Source of the DNA: Halosolutus amylolyticus
Lineage (GTDB): Archaea > Halobacteriota > Halobacteria > Halobacteriales > Natrialbaceae
Assembly (NCBI RefSeq): GCF_023566055.1
Contig: NZ_JALIQP010000001.1
Location: forward strand, 1,138,059-1,202,058
Direction: 5' to 3'
Length of the DNA stretch: 64,000 nucleotides
Shown here piece after piece: positions 43,561 to 52,895 of the stretch. The notes below the pieces were generated by a model. It was not told the DNA's origin. It did not search any database and was given only the letters and a program-made list of their open reading frames with translations. Numbering within the stretch: the stretch's first letter is position 1; each line of letters opens with the position of its first letter. The position numbers were made by a program, and so were the translations under genes.

Positions 43561-43646
43561 CTATAGTAGCGACTGAAACGATTTACACACTGATCGCAAC
43601 GCTGTCGTGCGATCAGGTGTGCAATGACTTTCAGGAGCTACTATAG
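43561..43646. repeat. 86-bp palindromic element, family 1, copy B
   Basis: Ends are perfect inverted repeats CTATAGTAGC / GCTACTATAG, with inner arms CACTGATCGCA / TGCGATCAG. It is the same length as copy A (18826-18911). It separates the Bat-type regulator (ending 43541) from the converging sensor gene. The last 16 bases (43631-43646), read on the minus strand, encode the sensor's terminal residues and its TGA stop. Confidence 0.8.
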
Positions 43647-45574
43647 TCCGCGCCGGCCGTGTCGGCCGCGATTCCCGGCGGCTGGCCGGCGTCCGTCGCC
43701 CGATCGGGGTCGAAGAACGTCTCGAAGACCTTCCGCTGGCCGGCCCGGAGGTGCTGGAGGTACGTCGACTGACAGACGCCCATCCTGTCGGCCAGTTCGT
43801 CGCCGCTCGACTCGCGCGGCCACGCGAAGAAGCCGCCGAAGTGAGCCAGCTGGAGCGCCTCGAGCTGTCGATCGGTGACGCGATCCTCGATCGTCGACCG
43901 GAACTGGCCGCGGGTCTCGGGCGACCGATCGCGTTCGCGCTGGCCCACCAGGTCCGCTCCCGGATGCGTCTGGGAGACCGCCTCGACGACGCTTCGCACG
44001 TCGGCCGTCTCGGCGAGTTCCGCCACCAGCGTCCCCGCGGCTCCGTCGGCGGTGAGCGATCGGACGACCGCGCCGTAGTTCGCGAGCGTGGCGACGACCG
44101 ATCCCGCCGGCACGGTGACGCGAACCAGCACCGCGTCGGCGTCGCGGATCGGCTGGACGGCCGCGAGGTCGTCGGCCGCCGCGACGGACGCCAGCACGTC
44201 GTCGGCGTCGAGGTTCTCGCCCTGGAGGGTGACGAACGCGGCGAGGTCGCCGTCGGCACCGGTCGTCACCCGCTCGAGGTCGAGGTCGCACTCGAGGGCC
44301 GCCGCGAGCGCTACCAGCGGATCGTCGTCGGGCGTCAGCGTAAACGTGAGCGCGGTGACGCGATCGGTGACCAGCGAGCGCTGGCTCTCCGTGGCGGTGA
44401 TGGCGTAGGCGATCGTCTCGCCGAGTTCGTCGAGGATCTCGCCGTCCAGCGCGGCGGCGGTGCCGGCGTCGCTCGCGTGGAGCACGAGCGCGCCGTAGTG
44501 CGCGTCGCGATAGGTAAGCGGAATGGCGACCGTCGCGGCCGCGCCGCCGTAAGAGTGACACTCGCAGGTCTTCCGTTCGCAGGCCGGCCGTCCCGCGTCG
44601 CAGGTCCGGACCACGTGGGTCGTCTCCGTCTCGAGGGCTCGATCGACGACCGTCTGCCGATCGGCGTCGTTGACCGCGGTGACGATTCCGGTCAGCGTTC
44701 CCTCGTCGATGCCGGCGCTCGTGTGCGAGCGGACGGTGTCGGTGACCGCGTTCCGGGCGGCGACCCACGCCGACTCGTAGGGGCCGGCGCTCGCGAATCG
44801 TTCGCAGGCGATCGCTTCCACCTCGGCTTTCGAGTCCGCCCGGAGCAGTTCGCGGTTGACGTCCCGGACGATCTCGTTGGTGGTGTTCAGCACCTCGAGT
44901 TCGGCGTGTTGCTCCTGGATCCGGAGTTCGCGCTCCTTGCGCTCGGTCACGTCCGTGTCGACCGCGACGAACTGCTCGACCGTCCCCGACTCGTCGGTGA
45001 TCGGTGCGATCGTCATGTCGACCCAGCACAGGTCGCCGTTCTTCCGCCGGTTGACGATCTCGCCGTCCCAGACCTCGCCGTCGGTGATGGTCCCCCAGAG
45101 ATCCTCGTAGAAGGCCTCGTCGTGCTCGCCGGACTTCCACAGGGCGGGCGTCTCCCCGACGACGTCCGCCGGCGCGTACCCCGAAACGTCCTCCGTCGCG
45201 GGGTTCGCGTACTCGATCGTCCCGTCGGGATCGGTCAGGAAGATCGCGTGGCCGGCGTGTTCGACGGCTTTTCGGAAGCTCCGCAACCGGTCGTTCGCGG
45301 CGGCCAGTTCGGCCTTGATCCGGGCCTCCTCCTCGACGTACTGCGAGAGGTAGTGGACCGTCGCGACCGCGAGGACGCTCACGACGAGTCCGGGAAGCTC
45401 CGCCAGCCCGCCGCCGCCCGCGGCCAGGAGCGTCCAGAGCTGTCGCGACGCCATCAGCCCGAGCATCACGCTCAGGAAGGCGAATCGCCGGTCTCCGCTC
45501 CGGGACAGCAACAGGACCGAGTAGCCGGTCCCAACGAGCCTGAGCAGGATCGATGCTACGAGGACGAGACTCAT
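43631..45574 (-). CDS. Membrane PAS-GAF sensor with Bat-type HTH_10 output
   Basis: This 647-residue protein has an N-terminal region of two or three helices (1-75), a PAS domain (about 95-215, GHAIFLTDPDGTIEYANPATEDVSGY and WVDMTIAPITDESG), a GAF-like domain (about 230-400) with a cysteine group CDAGRPACERKTCEC near 340, and a Bat-like region ending in an HTH_10 domain (about 585-635, LTDRQLEAL-like). A membrane-bound direct transcription regulator is implied. The PAS may bind flavin or heme; the cysteines may sense redox. Its C-terminus reads into palindromic element copy B. The psr-like operon is divergent from it. Confidence 0.82.
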   Translation of the reverse strand: MSLVLVASILLRLVGTGYSVLLLSRSGDRRFAFLSVMLGLMASRQLWTLLAAGGGGLAELPGLVVSVLAVATVHYLSQYVEEEARIKAELAAANDRLRSFRKAVEHAGHAIFLTDPDGTIEYANPATEDVSGYAPADVVGETPALWKSGEHDEAFYEDLWGTITDGEVWDGEIVNRRKNGDLCWVDMTIAPITDESGTVEQFVAVDTDVTERKERELRIQEQHAELEVLNTTNEIVRDVNRELLRADSKAEVEAIACERFASAGPYESAWVAARNAVTDTVRSHTSAGIDEGTLTGIVTAVNDADRQTVVDRALETETTHVVRTCDAGRPACERKTCECHSYGGAAATVAIPLTYRDAHYGALVLHASDAGTAAALDGEILDELGETIAYAITATESQRSLVTDRVTALTFTLTPDDDPLVALAAALECDLDLERVTTGADGDLAAFVTLQGENLDADDVLASVAAADDLAAVQPIRDADAVLVRVTVPAGSVVATLANYGAVVRSLTADGAAGTLVAELAETADVRSVVEAVSQTHPGADLVGQRERDRSPETRGQFRSTIEDRVTDRQLEALQLAHFGGFFAWPRESSGDELADRMGVCQSTYLQHLRAGQRKVFETFFDPDRATDAGQPPGIAADTAGADYSSS

Positions 45575-45922
45575 CGGCCCCACCTCGATCGATCGATCGT
45601 CCGTACCGCCGGTCCCGGGGTCATGTTTCTCCCTACGCGGTGGCGGTGGATAGGGGCTAACCGGATTCCTACGAGATTGGAAAATCTGTTTCTGGGGCCT
45701 GTAACGTGGCAAATCGGCCGATAGGGCCCGTTCGATCGGCACCGCCCCGATCGCGCGCCTGCCGTCACCCAACAGTATCGGTACCCGCTCCAAGAGGGGA
45801 TTCGCCGCCCGCGACGGTGCCCAAGAGTATTGGTAGTACGCTGAGCCCCCTGGCTCCCCTCTGTCTACCTGTATGACATCGAGACGACCGACCCCACGGC
45901 GGCCGTCGGCCGGTGATCGGCC
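45575..45922. other. Divergent region between sensor gene and molybdoenzyme operon
   Basis: There is no gene in these 348 bases. Two direct copies of CCCAA-N-AGTAT-Y-GGTA lie at 45768-45783 and 45820-45835. They share AGTATTGG with the sulfur operators, but lack its second arm, and are probably sites for a different regulator (perhaps the sensor at 43631). Confidence 0.45.
45768..45835 (+). promoter_or_regulatory. Direct repeats CCCAANAGTATYGGTA upstream of the molybdoenzyme operon
   Basis: Two 16-base copies, at 45768-45783 (CCCAACAGTATCGGTA) and 45820-45835 (CCCAAGAGTATTGGTA), are 52 bases apart (start to start), about five helical turns. They could be sites of an activator for the operon starting at 45923. 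Confidence 0.45.
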
Positions 45923-46951
45923 ATGAGCAGTGCGGACGAGCCGATGCCGAGCGTCCCCGAGTCGGCCGGGGAGGAGTACGACGCCATGGTCGACGTCGAG
46001 TCGACGGATCCGCGGGACGAACTCGCGAAGACGACGTATCGAACCGACCTCGGCATCGAGATGGCCGAGGACGCGCGTCGCGTGAGCCGCGGCGAGCTGT
46101 CGAGCGACGCGTACTGGGAGAAGTACGACGGCGAGGCGGCCGCGGAGTTCGGCGAGGCCTACCACGAGACGCCGAACCCGGCGGTCGACTGTGCCGACGG
46201 GACGATCGACGACGAGACGGCCGAGTCGCTCGGCTGTTCGGTCGGGTCGATGGCGAGCGTCGCCGAGGCGCTCCAGGACGGCGAGGAAGGCGACGAGAGC
46301 GAGGGTGACGACGCAGACGACCCGCGCTGGGGGATGGTCATCGACCTCCAGAAGTGCATCGGCTGCGAGTCCTGTACGGTCGCGTGCAAGGCCGAGAACC
46401 GGACGCCGCCGGGCGTCTCGTACAACGTCGTCCTGGAGCGTGAGCAGGGCGAGTACCCGAACGTCACCCGGACGAACGTGCCCCGCCCGTGCATGCAGTG
46501 TGAGAAGCCGCCCTGCGTGCAGGTGTGTCCGGTTAGCGCGACGTACAAGATGGACAACGGCGTCGTGAACATCGACTACGATCGGTGTATCGGCTGTCGG
46601 TACTGCATGGTCGCGTGTCCGTACGACGCGCGGTACTTCGACTTCGGAGAGAACTACGACGGTGAATTCGAGGAAGACGGCGAGGTCACCAGTCCCGAGT
46701 ACGGGATGGACCGCGGGCCGCGCGAGGACGGCGAGTCCCCGATCGGCAACGTGCGGAAGTGTAACTTCTGTCACCACCGCCTCGAGCGCGGCGAAGAGCC
46801 GGCCTGCGTCGAGACCTGCGTCGGCGACGCCCGCTACATGGGCGACCTCGAGGATACCGACAGCGAGGTGAACGAACTGGCCTCCTCCTCCCGCGCGTTC
46901 CAGCTGAAGGAGAAGGAGGGGACCGACCCGAACGTCTACTACCTCAAGTGA
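45923..46951 (+). CDS. Iron-sulfur electron-transfer subunit (PsrB/TtrB/DmsB-like)
   Basis: This 342-residue protein has a haloarchaeal N-terminal extension of about 135 acidic residues. Four ferredoxin-type cysteine groups follow: C145-C148-C151-C155 ([13 protein letters not shown]), [31 protein letters not shown] and CNFCHHRL...CVETC. This is the four-cluster subunit that links the molybdenum subunit to the membrane. ATG 45923 is used. The NrfD gene starts 2-3 bases past its stop. It shares the operon with PsrC-like and catalytic genes. Confidence 0.92.
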   Translation: MSSADEPMPSVPESAGEEYDAMVDVESTDPRDELAKTTYRTDLGIEMAEDARRVSRGELSSDAYWEKYDGEAAAEFGEAYHETPNPAVDCADGTIDDETAESLGCSVGSMASVAEALQDGEEGDESEGDDADDPRWGMVIDLQKCIGCESCTVACKAENRTPPGVSYNVVLEREQGEYPNVTRTNVPRPCMQCEKPPCVQVCPVSATYKMDNGVVNIDYDRCIGCRYCMVACPYDARYFDFGENYDGEFEEDGEVTSPEYGMDRGPREDGESPIGNVRKCNFCHHRLERGEEPACVETCVGDARYMGDLEDTDSEVNELASSSRAFQLKEKEGTDPNVYYLK

Positions 46952-46953
46952 CC

Positions 46954-48213
46954 ATGGCAACGAAAACGCACACCGTAACCGGCCGCTTGCGGGGGAATCG
47001 CCTCCGGATCGTCTGGTACGCGCTGCTCGTCGCCCTGCTCGCGATCGGCGCGTACGGCGGCTACCTGCGCGTCACCGAGGGGCTCCGATCGACGAACCTC
47101 ACGAGTGCGGTCCCGTGGGGCGCGTGGGTCGCCTTCTACATCTACTTCGTCGGCCTCTCGGCGGGCGCGTTCCTCGTGAGCACGCTCTCGAACGTCTTCG
47201 AGGTCGAGGGGATGCACGAGATCGAACGCGAGGCGCTGTTCGTCGCGATCGTCTCGATGATCGTCGCGCTCACGTTCGTCCTCGTCGACCTCGGGCGGAT
47301 GGATCGGCTCTGGCACCCCTTTGCGTGGCGACAGCCGCTGTCGGTCCTCTCCTGGGAGGTCCACGCGTACGCGCTCTACGTCGTCGTCCTCTCGGGCGAA
47401 CTGTACTTCTCGATGCGACGGGACCTCGTCGCGAGGAGCGAGGCCGAGGACGGTCTCAGAGGGCGGCTTGCCGGCCTGCTCACGCTCGGCCGGACGGACA
47501 CGAGCGATGAGGCCCTCGAGACCGATCGGACGTGGCTGAAACGCCTCGGGATCGTCGGCATTCCGCTCGCGATCGTCTTCGTCCACGGCGGCACCGGGAA
47601 CCTGTTCGCGGTCGCCGCCGCGCGGAGCTACTGGTTCAGTGCGCTGTTCCCGGTGATCTTCATCACCTCGGCGGTCGTCAGCGGGATGGCGCTGATCGCC
47701 CTGCTGTACGTCCTCCGATCGTGGCTGGGCAGCCGGACGCTCGATAGGGCTCTGCTAGAGCGCATGGCGGCGCTGTTCGTCGGCTTCGTCGTCCTCGACG
47801 CGTCGCTGAAGGTGCTCGAGGCGTTCGTCGGACTGTACAGCCTCCACCCGGGCGACGTGGAGACGTGGCTGACGATCGCGACCGGCGAGATGTGGTGGTC
47901 GTTCTGGCTCGTGATGGTTGGCCTCGGGTGGATCGCGCCGCTCGTGCTGTTACACCGGCGCGAGTGGCGCCGGCGGCCGACGTTCGTCGCCGCCGCGGGC
48001 ACGAGCGTCGTTATCGGCGTGATCGGCACCCGTTTCAACATCGTCGTGCCCGCCCAGATCGAGCCCGCGCTCTACGGCCTGCCGACGGGCTACTACGTCC
48101 CGTCGACGCCGGAGTGGCTGCTCTCGCTGGGCATCGTCGCGCTCGGCGTGCTCCTGTTTACGATCGGCACGGAACTGCTTCCGCTCGTTCCACGCGGTGA
48201 GACCCATGACTGA
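46954..48213 (+). CDS. NrfD/PsrC-type membrane anchor subunit
   Basis: This 419-residue protein with nine or ten helices has the NrfD/PsrC layout: AVPWGAWVAFYIYFVGLSAGAF near the N-terminus, PLSVLSWEVHAYAL, and VHGGTGNLFAVAAARSYWFSALFP. These proteins hold the quinone site for psr-like complexes. ATG 46954 follows the upstream TGA; GTG 46948 overlaps it and is the alternative. It precedes and overlaps the catalytic subunit gene. Confidence 0.92.
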   Translation: MATKTHTVTGRLRGNRLRIVWYALLVALLAIGAYGGYLRVTEGLRSTNLTSAVPWGAWVAFYIYFVGLSAGAFLVSTLSNVFEVEGMHEIEREALFVAIVSMIVALTFVLVDLGRMDRLWHPFAWRQPLSVLSWEVHAYALYVVVLSGELYFSMRRDLVARSEAEDGLRGRLAGLLTLGRTDTSDEALETDRTWLKRLGIVGIPLAIVFVHGGTGNLFAVAAARSYWFSALFPVIFITSAVVSGMALIALLYVLRSWLGSRTLDRALLERMAALFVGFVVLDASLKVLEAFVGLYSLHPGDVETWLTIATGEMWWSFWLVMVGLGWIAPLVLLHRREWRRRPTFVAAAGTSVVIGVIGTRFNIVVPAQIEPALYGLPTGYYVPSTPEWLLSLGIVALGVLLFTIGTELLPLVPRGETHD

Positions 48214-51200
48214 TTCGAACGCGACCCACACGGACCCCGAGATAGAACGGACGGACGAACTACCAGCCGACGGAGACGACCGGACAGCCGACGGGATCGA
48301 TCGCCGCGACTTCGTCAAGGCGGTCGGTGGCATGGGAGCGCTCTCGCTCTCCGGCGGCATCGCGAGCACCGTCTTCGACTTCGACGGCTGGTTCGGCGAC
48401 GACGGCCACGGCGTCGGCACCGAGTACGGCGACTACGAGGCGTCGGACGTCATCTACACGACCTGCGGGCAGTGTAACACCTTCTGCCCGATCAAGGTGC
48501 GGCTGGCCGACGAGAGCGGGACCGGCGAGTACAGTTCGCTCGTGCGCAAACTCGCGGGCAACCCGTACTCGTTCCTCAACACCCAGCCGAACGCGCAGGT
48601 CCCCTACGCCAGCGACCCCGAGGAGGTCGCGACCGGCGACCTGGAGGGGACCGGCGAGGTCGACACGAGCAAGTGGTCGCTCTCGGGCGGGCGCATCTGC
48701 CTGAAGGGGCAGGCCGGCATCCAGACGGCCTTCGACACCTACCGGCTGCGCAAGCCGATGAAACGCGTCGGCCCGCGGGGCAGCGACGAGTGGAAGACGA
48801 TCTCCTGGGCGCAGGCGATCGAGGAGATCGTCTCCGGCGACAACGAACTCGGCCACGACGGCCTCCAGGACCTGTGGGGCTACGCGCCCGAAGACGAGGT
48901 GATGGCCGACTGGGAGGCCGTCCAGGAGGGCGGCCTGAGCCGCGAGGAGTTCGACGAGCGATACGAGGACGTCCTGATCGACACGGACCACCCCGATCTG
49001 GGGCCGAAGGCCAACCAGATCGTCGACGTCGGCGGCTTCCGGCGCAACTTCATCCGCAACCGGCTCTGGCACCAGGGGCTGGGGTCGATCAACAGCATCC
49101 ACCACGCCGGGGTCTGCGGTCTCTCCGGCGTCATCGGGTTCAACCGATCGCACGACGGCCAGAAGAAACGCCAGTACCCCGACGTCGAGAACTGCGAATA
49201 CCTGCTGGTCTGGGGGACCAATCCGATGGTCGCGAACAAGGGGCCGACCTGGCTCGCCCCGAAACTCACGAACGCGATCGAGGACGGCATGCGGATGGAC
49301 GTCGTCGATCCGCGCCTCTCGAAGACGGCCGAGAAGGCCGACGAGTGGATCCCGGTCAAACCCGGCGCGGACGCCGCACTCGCGCTCGGGATGGCACGCT
49401 GGATCATCGAACACGAACGGTACGACGAGACGTACCTCAGGAACCCCGGCGAGGACGCCGCGACTGACGACGACGAACCGACCTGGAGCGACGCGACGCA
49501 CCTCGTGCTCGTCGACGAGGACGATCGGCCCAAGGCGCAGGCGAGCGATCTGGGGCTCGACGCGGACGACGCGGACGCGTTCGTCGCGATCGACGCCACG
49601 ACCGGCGAACCAGCGCCCGCGGGCGAGGTCGAGGAGGGCGTCCTGGACGTCGACATCACGATCGACGGCCAGGCGGTCAAAAGCGTCTGGACGCTGTACC
49701 GCGAGCGGGTCTTCGAGCACTCCCTCGCGGAGTACGCCGAGATGGCCGGCGTGAGCGTCGATCGGATCGACGAACTGGCCGACGAGTTCACGAGCCACGG
49801 CAAGCGCGCGGCGATCATGGCCTACCGCGGGCCGGCCAAGCACACGAACGGCTTCTACGCCACGCGCGCCATCTCGACGCTCCAGCACCTGATCGGCAAC
49901 TTCGACTGGAAGGGCGGCCAGATCACGCCCTACGCCGGGTACGAGACGATGAGCGGCCGGTACGAACTGGGACAGGTCCCCGATGGCCACAGTCCGTGGG
50001 GGATCCCGCTGCTCCGCGGCGGGGTCAACTACGAGGAGACGTCGCTGTTCGATCGCGACGACGGCTACCCCGCGAAGCGGCCGTGGTTCCCGGTCGCACC
50101 GCCGATGGCGACCCAGGAACTGTACGCCAGCGCCGACGACGAGTATCCCTACGGCGTCGAGGCGCTGTTCATCCGCCCGTACTCGAACAACCACGTCATG
50201 TCCGCGGCCGGCGGGGACACGATCCCCGACGTGCTAACAGACGAGGACGCGATCGGGCTGATCGTCGCCTCGGACACGGTGCTGGGGGAGACCAGCCGCT
50301 ACGCCGACTACGTCCTTCCCGAACCCACCTACCTCGAGCGCTGGGAGAACTTCGGGACCTACCCGAACAAGCGCCTGGCAGACGAGAAGATCAGCCAGCC
50401 GACGATTCGGGTCGTCCCCGACGCGCGGCCGTTCGAGGAGGTGCTGATCGACCTCTGGAAGGAACTGGACCTGCCGGGCGTCGGCGAGGACGCGATCCCG
50501 GACGCCGACGACGATCTGTGGCCGCTGGACACCGCCGAGGACTTCTACGTCAAACTCGCGACGAACATCGCGTACGATCGCGACCCGGTTTCCGACGCCG
50601 ACGACGCGGAACTCGAGGTGTTCGAGGCGGCCCACGAGAAGGGACTCGGCGAGCACTTCGACCTCGAGGACTGGAAGGGTGCCGTGACCGAGGAGGAGTG
50701 GCCCAAGGCCGTGACCGTGCTCAATCGCGGCGGTCGGTTCGAGGAGCCGATCGACGGCTACGCCGAGGCCTTCGCCGAGCGGGGCCACGACTACGACTAC
50801 GCGGGCCGCCACCCGGACACGAACGCCTACGACGGCGACCACCTGCGCTACAAACTCGCGAGTCGGGTGAACTTCTACGACGAGGTCGCCCCGACCGGGA
50901 AACACGCCTACGACGGCGAGCGGTTCGATCCGCTCCCCCGGGCCGAGGACGTCGTCCACTACGACGGCGCGGTCCAGGTCCCGGTGACGAGCGACGAGGA
51001 GCCCGATCGCCCCCTCCAGTTGACGAACTGGAAGCCCCGCACGCAGGGGATGCACCGGACGACCGGATCGGCGTGGCTCCGCGAGACGACGCCGGAGAAC
51101 GCCGTCTGGATCAACCCAGAGGACGCGGCGGATCGCGGCATCGAGAACGGCGATCGCATCCGGCTGGACGCCGGCCGCCGCACGGTCGAGGCGACCGCCC

Positions 51201-51520
51201 GCGTCACGGGCGGCATCCGGCCCGGCGTCGTCGGCACCGCCTGGGGCTTCGGACGCCAGGGTGGCGGCGCGACCGAGACGACGACCGACGGCGAGCGCCG
51301 CGAGGGTGCGACCGAGGGGTACGGCCACACCGACCACGACTATGACACGCCGGGCGAGGACACGGGCGGCTACGCGAAGGGCCGAGACGCCGGCTTCGCG
51401 GTCAACCACGTCCAGCCGCTCGACGACGAACTCGGCGACGTCGGACTGAGCGATCCGGTCGGTGGAAGCAACGCACAGTTCGCGGCCTACGTGGAGATCG
51501 AACGGGTGAGCGACCGATGA
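48206..51520 (+). CDS. Molybdopterin oxidoreductase catalytic subunit (Psr/Ttr/DMSO reductase family)
   Basis: This 1104-residue catalytic subunit has a perfect Tat motif RRDFVK at 33-38, so the complex faces outward. The 4Fe-4S ligands C87, C90, C94 and C165 (TTCGQCNTFCPIK and GRICLKG) are followed by the molybdenum region, where C304 (HHAGVCGLSG) is a candidate Mo ligand. Such a Cys would fit polysulfide, thiosulfate or tetrathionate reductase rather than DMSO reductase (Ser). The length is greater than most PsrA and near TtrA. Its start overlaps the NrfD gene end by 8 bases; GTG 48197 is an alternative. It probably reduces a sulfur oxyanion or polysulfide with electrons from menaquinol (substrate inferred). 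Confidence 0.88.
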   Translation: MTDSNATHTDPEIERTDELPADGDDRTADGIDRRDFVKAVGGMGALSLSGGIASTVFDFDGWFGDDGHGVGTEYGDYEASDVIYTTCGQCNTFCPIKVRLADESGTGEYSSLVRKLAGNPYSFLNTQPNAQVPYASDPEEVATGDLEGTGEVDTSKWSLSGGRICLKGQAGIQTAFDTYRLRKPMKRVGPRGSDEWKTISWAQAIEEIVSGDNELGHDGLQDLWGYAPEDEVMADWEAVQEGGLSREEFDERYEDVLIDTDHPDLGPKANQIVDVGGFRRNFIRNRLWHQGLGSINSIHHAGVCGLSGVIGFNRSHDGQKKRQYPDVENCEYLLVWGTNPMVANKGPTWLAPKLTNAIEDGMRMDVVDPRLSKTAEKADEWIPVKPGADAALALGMARWIIEHERYDETYLRNPGEDAATDDDEPTWSDATHLVLVDEDDRPKAQASDLGLDADDADAFVAIDATTGEPAPAGEVEEGVLDVDITIDGQAVKSVWTLYRERVFEHSLAEYAEMAGVSVDRIDELADEFTSHGKRAAIMAYRGPAKHTNGFYATRAISTLQHLIGNFDWKGGQITPYAGYETMSGRYELGQVPDGHSPWGIPLLRGGVNYEETSLFDRDDGYPAKRPWFPVAPPMATQELYASADDEYPYGVEALFIRPYSNNHVMSAAGGDTIPDVLTDEDAIGLIVASDTVLGETSRYADYVLPEPTYLERWENFGTYPNKRLADEKISQPTIRVVPDARPFEEVLIDLWKELDLPGVGEDAIPDADDDLWPLDTAEDFYVKLATNIAYDRDPVSDADDAELEVFEAAHEKGLGEHFDLEDWKGAVTEEEWPKAVTVLNRGGRFEEPIDGYAEAFAERGHDYDYAGRHPDTNAYDGDHLRYKLASRVNFYDEVAPTGKHAYDGERFDPLPRAEDVVHYDGAVQVPVTSDEEPDRPLQLTNWKPRTQGMHRTTGSAWLRETTPENAVWINPEDAADRGIENGDRIRLDAGRRTVEATARVTGGIRPGVVGTAWGFGRQGGGATETTTDGERREGATEGYGHTDHDYDTPGEDTGGYAKGRDAGFAVNHVQPLDDELGDVGLSDPVGGSNAQFAAYVEIERVSDR

Positions 51521-52203
51521 CCGCGACGACGAGTCCAGCGGACGCGGCGGTCGCCGACGCGCGCGCCGACCTGTACGACCTGCTGGCGGCCGCGTTCGAC
51601 GGCGAGACGGAGACGCTCGCGGCGGCGATCCGGGAGGGTGCGCTCGTCGACGTCGCGGCGACGCTCCCGATCGACCTCGACGTGAGCGCGCTCGACCGCG
51701 AGACCGTCGACGAGGAGGCGCTGGCGATCGCTCACGACAATCTCTTCGTCGTCCCGGGACCGCGGTACGTCCCGCCGATCGCCTCGGCCCACCGCGATCG
51801 CCCCTCGGAGTCGTTCGAGTCCGATTCGCCGTTCCACGACGAGGGGAGCGCCGGCGAGTTGCTCGGCGATCCCGCGGCGGCGATGGCCTCGCTGTACGAT
51901 CGCACGGGCGTCCGGCCGGAGCGGGGCGACTTCCCGGACCACGTCGCCGCGCAACTCGCGTTCCTCGGGGTGGCCGCGCGATCGGAGGCCCGACGGCTCG
52001 AGGACGGCGATCACGCGACCGCTGATCGGTTCCGGACGATACAGCGGGAGACGCTGTCACGGCTCGGCTGGCTCGACGCGTTCCACGAGGCCGTCGCGGA
52101 CGTCGACGGACCTGAGGGGGTCTTCACGGCGCTCGTCGCGGTGACCCGGACCGCGACGGCCTGGCACGCTCGCGACCTCGATGGGGCGGACCGGGAGCAG
52201 TAG
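51517..52203 (+). CDS. TorD/DmsD-family assembly chaperone
   Basis: This 228-residue helical protein has the TorD-like segments ARADLYDLLAAAFDG, YVPPIASAHRD and HVAAQLAFLGVAA. TorD-type chaperones bind the Tat signal of molybdoenzymes and aid cofactor insertion. Its ATG overlaps the catalytic subunit's stop (ATGA), making it the fourth gene of the operon. This supports the Tat-exported molybdoenzyme call. Confidence 0.9.
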   Translation: MTATTSPADAAVADARADLYDLLAAAFDGETETLAAAIREGALVDVAATLPIDLDVSALDRETVDEEALAIAHDNLFVVPGPRYVPPIASAHRDRPSESFESDSPFHDEGSAGELLGDPAAAMASLYDRTGVRPERGDFPDHVAAQLAFLGVAARSEARRLEDGDHATADRFRTIQRETLSRLGWLDAFHEAVADVDGPEGVFTALVAVTRTATAWHARDLDGADREQ

Positions 52204-52277
52204 CCCGGCGGACTCGCTGTACGCCGGGTTCTCCGACCGTCACACCGTCGAGGCTTGGCGCGATCGATCGCCGGGCC

Positions 52278-52895
52278 CTACCCCAGCAGGTTGGAGAGTG
52301 ACATCACGAGGAACAGGAGGATCACGGCTTCGCTGACGAGCCACGAGTTCGCGTTCATCCAGTCGCGCGCCTTCGGAAGGGCGGTTTCCGCCCGCTCGCG
52401 GAAGGCGACCAGGGCGAGCGACGGGAGCGAAAGGGCCAGAAGCGTGAGCAGGATAAACGGGACGGCGTGCACCAACGGCGCATCGCTCGCCGCCAGGTAG
52501 GAGCCGACGGTGACGGACGTGAGGATGTCGGTTGGGAAAAATCCCATGAGGAGAAAGCCGAGTCGGAACGAAAACCGCGGCGACGCCGACTGGAGCGTCC
52601 CCATCCATCGCGGCGGTTCCGACGTCGCTCGCGTCCGGTAGGTGTGGACCATCGCGAACGAGAGCGCGACGACGACGATCGCGCTGACCGTCGTGTTCGA
52701 CGCCCGCTGGCCGATCGTCCCGGTGCTGAACGCGTACGCGATCGTCACGACGAGCGTGATCGAGATGGCCGCACCGCCGACGAACGCGGCGGAGTTGCGC
52801 CGCCAGCGTTCGCTCGTCGCGAGGAAGACGGCGCTCAGGATCTGGGGGCCGCCGATCATCACGAAGACCAGCGGCAACACCTCGAGGAATCTCAT
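52278..52895 (-). CDS. GAP-family (SfLAP-like) membrane protein
   Basis: This 205-residue protein with six helices has the GAP/Sap-family pattern: N-terminal LPLVFVMIGGPQILSAVFLAT and FRLGFLLMGFFPTDILTSVTVG in the middle. Mycobacterial Gap proteins take part in glycopeptidolipid export; archaeal members are uncharacterised. ATG 52895 starts at MRFLEVLP. It converges on the TorD gene and is transcribed alone. Confidence 0.72.
   Translation of the reverse strand: MRFLEVLPLVFVMIGGPQILSAVFLATSERWRRNSAAFVGGAAISITLVVTIAYAFSTGTIGQRASNTTVSAIVVVALSFAMVHTYRTRATSEPPRWMGTLQSASPRFSFRLGFLLMGFFPTDILTSVTVGSYLAASDAPLVHAVPFILLTLLALSLPSLALVAFRERAETALPKARDWMNANSWLVSEAVILLFLVMSLSNLLG

Noticed and set aside
45768-45835. 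Inclusion of the AGTATTGG direct repeats in the sulfur regulon
   Set aside because: They share the AGTATTGG core, but neither has a CAATAC arm 11 bases away, so they are reported as a separate motif.
45575-46960. Long N-terminal extension of the PAS/GAF sensor frame
   Set aside because: The frame remains open through the divergent FeS-subunit gene, but homology to a membrane sensor begins only at ATG 45574.
48260-50194. 644-codon minus-strand frame opposite the Mo subunit
   Set aside because: Shadow of the molybdoenzyme; no domain and atypical composition.
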